Origin: Xanthobacteraceae bacterium
GTDB taxonomy: Bacteria; Pseudomonadota; Alphaproteobacteria; Rhizobiales; Xanthobacteraceae
Direction of reading: 5' to 3'
DNA length: 64,000 nucleotides
Assembly: GCA_029239875.1 (NCBI GenBank)
Contig: JARBUD010000021.1
Location: forward strand, 1-64,000
Shown: piece by piece, positions 58,384 through 64,000 of the stretch
Layout of the letters: each line of letters begins with the position of its first letter
How positions within the stretch are numbered: position 1 is the stretch's first letter
Program-made: the position numbers and the translations under genes
The notes under the pieces: generated by a model
What the model was told of the DNA's origin: nothing
What the model saw: the letters and a program-made list of their open reading frames with translations, nothing else
The model's database searches: none

Positions 58384-60156
58384 ATGGTCGATGTTCCGCT
58401 TGGCGCGGCCGGCGTGCCGCCGGCCGAAGTCGAAGATGTCGAGCTCTACCATCCGAAGAGCTGGCTGACGCATTATGTGTTCAGCCAGGACGCGAAGATC
58501 ATCGCCGTGCAATATTCCGTCACGGCGCTGTCGATCGGCCTGGTCGCGCTGATGCTGTCCTGGCTGATGCGATTGCAGTTGGCATTCCCCGGCGCGCTCT
58601 CCTTCATCGACGCCGATGCCTATTACCAACTCATCACCATGCACGGCATGATGATGGTGGTCTATGTGCTGACCGCGCTGTTCCTCGGCGGCTTCGGCAA
58701 TTACCTGATCCCCTTGATGCTCGGCGCGCGGGACATGGTGTTTCCCTATGCCAACATGCTGAGCTTCTGGTTCTACCTGCTTGCGGTCGTGGTGCTGTTC
58801 GCCAGCTTCGCGGTGCCGGGCGGGCCGACCGGCGCCGGCTGGACGCTCTATCCGCCTCAGGCGATCACCGCGGGTACGCCGGGCCTCGCCTGGGGCATCA
58901 TCATGATGCTCGTCTCGCTGATGATCTTCATCATCGGCTTCACCATGGGCGGCCTCAACTACGTGGTCACCGTGCTGCAGGGCCGCACCCGCGGCATGAC
59001 GCTGATGCGCATGCCGCTCACCGTATGGGGCATCTTCACCGCCAGCGTGATGGCGCTGCTCGCCTTTCCCGCGCTGTTCGTCGGGTGCGTGATGATGCTG
59101 TTCGACCGGCTGCTCGGCACCAGCTTCTTCATGCCGGAGATCATCGAGCAGGGCGCGCGCCTGCCTTATGGCGGCGGCAGCCCGATCCTGTTTCAGCATC
59201 TGTTCTGGTTCTTCGGCCATCCCGAGGTCTACATCGTCGCGCTGCCGGCATTCGGCATCGTCTCCGACCTCATCAGCGTCCATGCCCGGCGCAACATCTT
59301 CGGCTACCGGATGATGGTATGGGCGATCGTGGCGATCGGCGCGCTCAGTTTCGTGGTGTGGGCGCACCACATGTATGTCAGCGGCATGAACCCCTATTTC
59401 GGGTTCTTCTTCGCGACGACCACCCTGATCATCGCGATACCGACCGCCATCAAGGTCTATAACTGGGTGCTGACCCTCTGGCGCGGCGACATCCACCTCA
59501 CCGTGCCCATGCTGTTCGCGCTCGCCTTCATCGTCACCTTCGTCAATGGCGGGCTGACGGGGCTGTTCCTCGGCAATGTGGTGGTGGACGTGCCGCTGTC
59601 CGACACCATGTTCGTCGTCGCCCATTTCCACATGGTGATGGGCGTGGCGCCGATCCTGGTGATCTTCGGTGCCATGTATCACTGGTATCCGAAGGCGACG
59701 GGGCGGCTGCTCAGCGTGCCGCTCGGACGGTTCCATTTCTGGGTCACCTTCCTCGGCGCCTATCTGATCTTCTTCCCGATGCACTATCTCGGGCTGATGG
59801 GCGTGCCGCGGCGCTATTACGAGATGGGCGAGACCGCGATCTATCCGCAGTCGGCGCACGATCTGAACATCTTCATCACGGTGATGGCGCTGCTGGTCGG
59901 CGCGGCGCAGCTCGTCTTCGTGTTCAACCTGATCTGGAGCCTGCGTCATGGGCGCGAGGCCGGCGGCAATCCGTGGCGCGCCTGCTCGCTCGAATGGCAG
60001 ACCCCGGTGACGCCGCCGCCGCACGGCAATTTCGGCAAGGAACTGCCGGTCGTCTATCGCTGGGCCTATGACTACAACGTCCCCGGCGCGCCGGAGGACT
60101 TCATCCCACAGAATCAGCCGCCGCTGGCCGGCGAGATGGCGGGCCGGACGCCATGA
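58384..60156 (+). CDS. cytochrome c oxidase subunit I, A1-type heme-copper oxidase (coxN-like)
   Basis: MHGMMMVVYVLTALFLGGFGNYLIPLMLGARDMVFPYANMLSFW...FWFFGHPEVYIVALPAFGIVSD...IPTAIKVYNW...VAHFHMVMG. Confidence 0.96.
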   Translation: MVDVPLGAAGVPPAEVEDVELYHPKSWLTHYVFSQDAKIIAVQYSVTALSIGLVALMLSWLMRLQLAFPGALSFIDADAYYQLITMHGMMMVVYVLTALFLGGFGNYLIPLMLGARDMVFPYANMLSFWFYLLAVVVLFASFAVPGGPTGAGWTLYPPQAITAGTPGLAWGIIMMLVSLMIFIIGFTMGGLNYVVTVLQGRTRGMTLMRMPLTVWGIFTASVMALLAFPALFVGCVMMLFDRLLGTSFFMPEIIEQGARLPYGGGSPILFQHLFWFFGHPEVYIVALPAFGIVSDLISVHARRNIFGYRMMVWAIVAIGALSFVVWAHHMYVSGMNPYFGFFFATTTLIIAIPTAIKVYNWVLTLWRGDIHLTVPMLFALAFIVTFVNGGLTGLFLGNVVVDVPLSDTMFVVAHFHMVMGVAPILVIFGAMYHWYPKATGRLLSVPLGRFHFWVTFLGAYLIFFPMHYLGLMGVPRRYYEMGETAIYPQSAHDLNIFITVMALLVGAAQLVFVFNLIWSLRHGREAGGNPWRACSLEWQTPVTPPPHGNFGKELPVVYRWAYDYNVPGAPEDFIPQNQPPLAGEMAGRTP

Positions 60157-60878
60157 CCATCGTCCTCGCCTTCCTCGCCATCCTCATCGGCATCGCCGCC
60201 TGGTGGCTGTCGACGCAGCGGATCATGTCCAAGCCCTGGCTGGAGATCGGCGTCATCGACGAGCCGCCGGCCGCACGCCCGCTGCCGACGGCGAAGATCG
60301 GGCTCGGCGTCTTCCTGGCGGTTGCCGGCGTGCTGTTCGCGCTCTCCATCAGCGCCTATTCGATGCGGCTGCAGGCCGCCGACTGGTGGCCGCTGCCGGT
60401 GCCACGGCTACTCTGGATCAACACCGGCCTGCTCATCCTTGCCAGCGCCGCGCTGGAATGGACCAAGGCGCAATCCCGCCATGCGAACCTCGACGGCGTG
60501 CGCTTCGGGCTGATCGGTGCCGGCATCTTCACGCTTGCCTTCGTCATCGGCCAGCTCGTGGTCTGGCGCGAACTGGTGGGGGAGGGCTATTTTCTCGCCT
60601 CCAATCCCGCCAATGCCTTCTTCTATCTGATGACCGGACTGCACGGGCTGCATGTGCTGGGCGGCCTCGTCGCGCTGTCGCGCGTTACCTTTCGCGCGTT
60701 CGCCGCCGATGGGGCCAGAGGCGATAAAATCCCCGGCGAACGGGGCAGGCTGCGGCTCGGCATCGAGCTATGCGCCATCTACTGGCATTTCCTGCTCGTC
60801 GTGTGGCTGGTTCTGTTTGCGCTGATCGCCGGCTGGGCCGGCGATTTCTTCGAGATCTGTCGTCAGGTGTTGAGCTGA
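60153..60878 (+). CDS. cytochrome c oxidase subunit III, first paralogue (coxO-like)
   Basis: SNPANAFFYLMTGLHGLHVLGGLVALSR...ELCAIYWHFLLVVWLVLFALIAGW; overlaps the subunit I stop. Confidence 0.88.
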   Translation: MTIVLAFLAILIGIAAWWLSTQRIMSKPWLEIGVIDEPPAARPLPTAKIGLGVFLAVAGVLFALSISAYSMRLQAADWWPLPVPRLLWINTGLLILASAALEWTKAQSRHANLDGVRFGLIGAGIFTLAFVIGQLVVWRELVGEGYFLASNPANAFFYLMTGLHGLHVLGGLVALSRVTFRAFAADGARGDKIPGERGRLRLGIELCAIYWHFLLVVWLVLFALIAGWAGDFFEICRQVLS

Positions 60879-60905
60879 AGATGTCCTGAGCCCAAGGAGC
60901 GATCG

Positions 60906-61628
60906 ATGGTGCAGATCTCGCTGAGGAACGAGGCGGACGAGGTCCGGCAATCCTCCGGCCTTGCCAGCATCGCCGCCGATCTCTCGTCCGACCAGCGGGC
61001 GTTCAAGAACGTCTCCTGGGGGAAGGCCATGATGTGGATCTTCCTCCTGAGCGACACTTTCGTCTTCAGCTGCTTCCTGATCTCCTACATGACGGCGCGC
61101 ATGTCGACGACGGTGCCCTGGCCCAATCCCAGCGAGGTGTTCGCGCTGGAGATCGGCGGCACGTCGTTCCCGCTGCTCCTGATCGCCATCATGACCTTCG
61201 TGCTGATCAGCAGCAGCGGCACCATGGCGATGGCGGTGAATTACGGCTACCGGCGCGACCGCGTCACCGCCGCCGTGCTCATGCTGGCGACGGCGGCGCT
61301 GGGTGCCGCCTTCGTCGGCATGCAGGCCTTCGAATGGACCAAGCTGATCCACGAGGGCGTCCGGCCATGGGAGAATCCGTGGGGCGCCCCGCAGTTCGGC
61401 TCCAGCTTCTTCATGATCACCGGTTTCCACGGCACGCACGTCACCTTCGGCGTGATCTTCCTCATCGCCATTGCGCGCAAGACGTTGCGTGGGGATTTCG
61501 ATGTCGGAAGGCGCGGCTTCTTCACCAGCCGGAAGGGGAATTACGAATCCATCGAGATCATGGGCCTCTACTGGCACTTCGTCGATCTCGTCTGGGTGTT
61601 CATCTTCGCCTTCTTCTATCTGTGGTGA
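60906..61628 (+). CDS. heme-copper oxidase subunit III, second paralogue (coxP-like)
   Basis: GKAMMWIFLLSDTFVFSCFLISY...FFMITGFHGTHVTFGVIFLIAIARK...SIEIMGLYWHFVDLVWVFIFAFFYLW. Confidence 0.9.
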   Translation: MVQISLRNEADEVRQSSGLASIAADLSSDQRAFKNVSWGKAMMWIFLLSDTFVFSCFLISYMTARMSTTVPWPNPSEVFALEIGGTSFPLLLIAIMTFVLISSSGTMAMAVNYGYRRDRVTAAVLMLATAALGAAFVGMQAFEWTKLIHEGVRPWENPWGAPQFGSSFFMITGFHGTHVTFGVIFLIAIARKTLRGDFDVGRRGFFTSRKGNYESIEIMGLYWHFVDLVWVFIFAFFYLW

Positions 61629-61633
61629 GCAAA

Positions 61634-61963
61634 ATGACCCATGTTGCAACCCATGACGACGCGCAGCACCCGATCCGGCTTTATTTCGTGGTGTGGGGCT
61701 GGCTGTTCGTTCTCAGCACCTGCTCCTACCTGGTCGACTATTTCCATCTGCAGGGGCATCTCAGATATTCGCTGATCCTGCTGTTCATGATGCTCAAGGC
61801 GGGACTGATCGTCGCCGTCTTCATGCACATGGCCTGGGAGCGGCTGACCCTGGTCTATGCCATCCTGCTGCCGGTCGGCGCGGTGCTGGTCTTCGTCGCC
61901 ATCATGGTGCTGGAGTCGGACTACACGCTGCTGAGCCGCACCGTTAATCCGGGCTTGTTGTGA
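61634..61963 (+). CDS. cytochrome c oxidase subunit IV family protein
   Basis: IRLYFVVWGWLFVLSTCSYLVDYFHLQGHLRYSLILLFMMLKAGLIVAVFMHMAWERLTLVYAILLP. Confidence 0.85.
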   Translation: MTHVATHDDAQHPIRLYFVVWGWLFVLSTCSYLVDYFHLQGHLRYSLILLFMMLKAGLIVAVFMHMAWERLTLVYAILLPVGAVLVFVAIMVLESDYTLLSRTVNPGLL

Positions 61964-62035
61964 AGGGGTGACGAGATCGGGTCGAACTCGCCGCCTTGGC
62001 CGACGCTCACGAATGCGCATCCTCTCCCGATGACC

Positions 62036-62077
62036 GTCATCCTGAGGTGCTGGCCGAAGGCCGGCCTCGAAGGATGC
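62036..62077. repeat. family B repeat, single arm
   Basis: gtcatcctgaggtgctggccgaaggccggcctcgaaggatg. Confidence 0.8.
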
Positions 62078-62285
62078 TTGTTCGGCACGCCGGCGCGGCG
62101 CGAACTCGCCGGCTAAGTGGCTGACGCGAATCATGATTTGTTCGCGACGGAACGAATCGGGACTCGACGGCCGAATCGGAAATTGCAAGCGCTGATTCGC
62201 GGATAGCGCCGGCGCGCCCGATCCGCGACCCGCTTGAGCGCGGCCCTTCGGCACCTTAACTACAGGATCGCCACTGGGGATCATC

Positions 62286-62948
62286 ATGCTGCGGGATGCG
62301 TTCGCCGCCTTCGCCGAGACCTTCTCGCCGGACTATCGCCGGGTGCTGCTGCGCTCGATCGGCTTCGCCGTCGGCCTGCTGGTCGCGCTCGGCGTCGGCG
62401 CGCATTACGCCCTGACCTATTTCGTGGCGCTGGACCTGCGCTGGGCCGAGATCACGCTCGACATCATCGCCGCCTTCGGCATCTTCATCGCCGCCATCTT
62501 CCTGGTGCCGCCGGTCACCTCGCTCATCGCCGGCCTGTTCCTCGACGATGTGGCGGCGCAGGTCGAGCGCGGCTTCCCCGGCGAGCCGGAGGGCCGGCCG
62601 CTGCCGATCGGCCGCTCGCTCTTCCTCACGGTGAAGTTCTTCGGCGTGATGCTGGCGGTGAACCTCGTGGCGCTGCTTCTGCTGCTGGTGCCGGGGGTGA
62701 ACCTCGTCGTGTTCTACGTCGCCAACGGCTACCTGCTCGGGCGGGAATATTTCCAGCTCGCCGCCATGCGCTACCGCGACGAGGACGAGGTGGCGCTGCT
62801 GCGCCGCCATCATGCCGGGGCGATCTTCCTGGCCGGGCTGATCATCGCCGCCGTGGTGTCGGTACCGATCCTCAACCTCGTCACCCCGGTCTTCGCCACC
62901 ATCTTCATGGTGCGGCTGCACAAGCGCATGTCGCGGCATCCCGCCTAA
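62286..62948 (+). CDS. EI24 domain-containing (CysZ-like) membrane protein
   Basis: AFAAFAETFSPDYRRVLLRSIGFAVGLL...FLVPPVTSLIAGLFLDDVAAQVERGFPG...NGYLLGREYFQLAAMRY. Confidence 0.88.
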   Translation: MLRDAFAAFAETFSPDYRRVLLRSIGFAVGLLVALGVGAHYALTYFVALDLRWAEITLDIIAAFGIFIAAIFLVPPVTSLIAGLFLDDVAAQVERGFPGEPEGRPLPIGRSLFLTVKFFGVMLAVNLVALLLLLVPGVNLVVFYVANGYLLGREYFQLAAMRYRDEDEVALLRRHHAGAIFLAGLIIAAVVSVPILNLVTPVFATIFMVRLHKRMSRHPA

Positions 62949-63793
62949 GCAGGCGTCTTCTCCGGCCAGCGGCACAGGTCCGCGATCAGGCAGCGCGGGC
63001 ATTCGGGCTTCAGGGCCTTGCAGATGTAGCGCCCGTGCAGGATCAGCCAGTGATGGGCGTGCAGCTTGAAGCGGTCGGGGATGACGCGCTCCAGCCCCAG
63101 CTCGACCTCCAGCGGCGTCTTGCCCGGCGCGAGGCCGGTGCGGTTGGCGACCCGGAAGAGGTGGGTGTCGACCGCGATGGTCGGCATGTGGAAGGCGATG
63201 TTGAGCACGACATTCGCCGTCTTGCGGCCGACGCCGGGCAGTTCTTCCAGCGCCGCGCGGTCGGGCGGCACCTTGCCGCCATGCTCGGCGAGGAGAAGGC
63301 GGGAGAGCTCGACCACGTTCTTCGCCTTGCCGCGATAGAGGCCGAGCGTGCGGATGTGGCGGGCGACGCCTTCCTCGCCGAGGGCGACCATCCTCGCAGG
63401 CGTCGGCGCCTCCTCGAACAGCGTCTTCGTCGCCTTGTTGACGCCGGCGTCGGTCGCCTGCGCCGACAGCACCACGGCGACCAGCAGGGTGAAGGGATCG
63501 TGGTAGTTCAATTCGCCTTCGGGATGCGGATTGGCTTCCTCGAAGCGGGAGAAGGCGGTCTCGACTTCCTTCTTGGTCCACGGCTTGAAGGCCCCGCCTA
63601 TCGCCGCGGCCGCCGCATTGGCGACGGCGCGCCGGCGTCCCGGCCGGGTGGCCGCCTGTTCCTCCAGCACCGCCTTGGCTTTGGCGGGGGCCTTGGCGCG
63701 GGATGGTTTGGCCGCCGGCTTCGCGACGGGTTTGCGCCCGCGCGAATTCTCCCGCGCCCCGTCTCGTCTCGAATCCCTGTCCCCGTCAGCCAT
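62945..63793 (-). CDS. nth: endonuclease III
   Basis: LLVAVVLSAQATDAGVNKATKTLF...LEELPGVGRKTANVVLNIAFHMPTIAVDTHLFRVANRTGLA; C-terminal CPRCLIADLC Fe-S motif. Confidence 0.96.
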   Translation of the reverse strand: MADGDRDSRRDGARENSRGRKPVAKPAAKPSRAKAPAKAKAVLEEQAATRPGRRRAVANAAAAAIGGAFKPWTKKEVETAFSRFEEANPHPEGELNYHDPFTLLVAVVLSAQATDAGVNKATKTLFEEAPTPARMVALGEEGVARHIRTLGLYRGKAKNVVELSRLLLAEHGGKVPPDRAALEELPGVGRKTANVVLNIAFHMPTIAVDTHLFRVANRTGLAPGKTPLEVELGLERVIPDRFKLHAHHWLILHGRYICKALKPECPRCLIADLCRWPEKTPA

Positions 63794-63815
63794 TTCCGAC
63801 CTATAATAGGAGGTC

Positions 63816-64000
63816 ATGAACGCTGCCAATATCGACCATGCTTCGGATGCGCTCGCACCGGACGAGCCGACGCTGTTCGCGGCGCGCTACCAGCCCTATC
63901 GCTCGCTCGGCCAGCAGGGCTTCCTCGTCGTGATGATCATCGTCGCCGGCATCAGCTTCGTCTGCGGCACGGCCTTCCTGTTGATGGGCGCCTGGCCGGT
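63816..64000 (+). CDS. DUF2244-like protein, N-terminal part (truncated by window edge)
   Basis: MNAANIDHASDALAPDEPTLFAARYQPYRSLGQQGFLVVMIIVAGISFVCGTAFLLMGAWPV..., open to the end; divergent from nth. Confidence 0.7.
   Translation, partial: MNAANIDHASDALAPDEPTLFAARYQPYRSLGQQGFLVVMIIVAGISFVCGTAFLLMGAWP

Overview
High-GC alphaproteobacterial chromosome segment, Hyphomicrobiales/Xanthobacteraceae-like by gene content and order. About 1-11.9 kb is an accessory region. It holds a phage-type lysis cassette (GH108 endolysin, holin/i-spanin-like protein, overlapping Rz1-like lipoprotein, DUF1515-like protein), many small orphan ORFs, an AI-2E transporter, a CFA-synthase-like methyltransferase, a truncated SRAP gene, and an XRE / ribbon-helix-helix / ORF6N regulatory cluster. 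It abuts the 3' end of a tRNA-Pro(CGG). From about 12 kb onward the content is mostly core: tRNA-Gln, a liv-type ABC transporter with a fused LivHM permease, an L,D-transpeptidase, ubiE-ubiB, coaBC-dut, Rrf2-cysK, a DivL-like tyrosine pseudo-histidine kinase, tsaE/amgK fusion-murU, addB-addA-trxA, a tri-heme cytochrome with an unexplained duplicated C-terminal region, tRNA-Leu, uppP, rpmI-rplT, pheS-pheT, lysE/argP, a DUF2189 + coxMNOP-like oxidase operon and nth. Two families of intergenic palindromic repeats are scattered through the core part. No CRISPR array, rRNA or intact transposase was seen. The most unusual items are the modular repeat family with interchangeable hairpin tips, the cytochrome C-terminal duplication, the DivL-type kinase, the DUF2189-led alternative oxidase operon, and the operator-like structures in the 9.9-11 kb regulatory cluster. 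I found no clear-cut new defence or mobile system.
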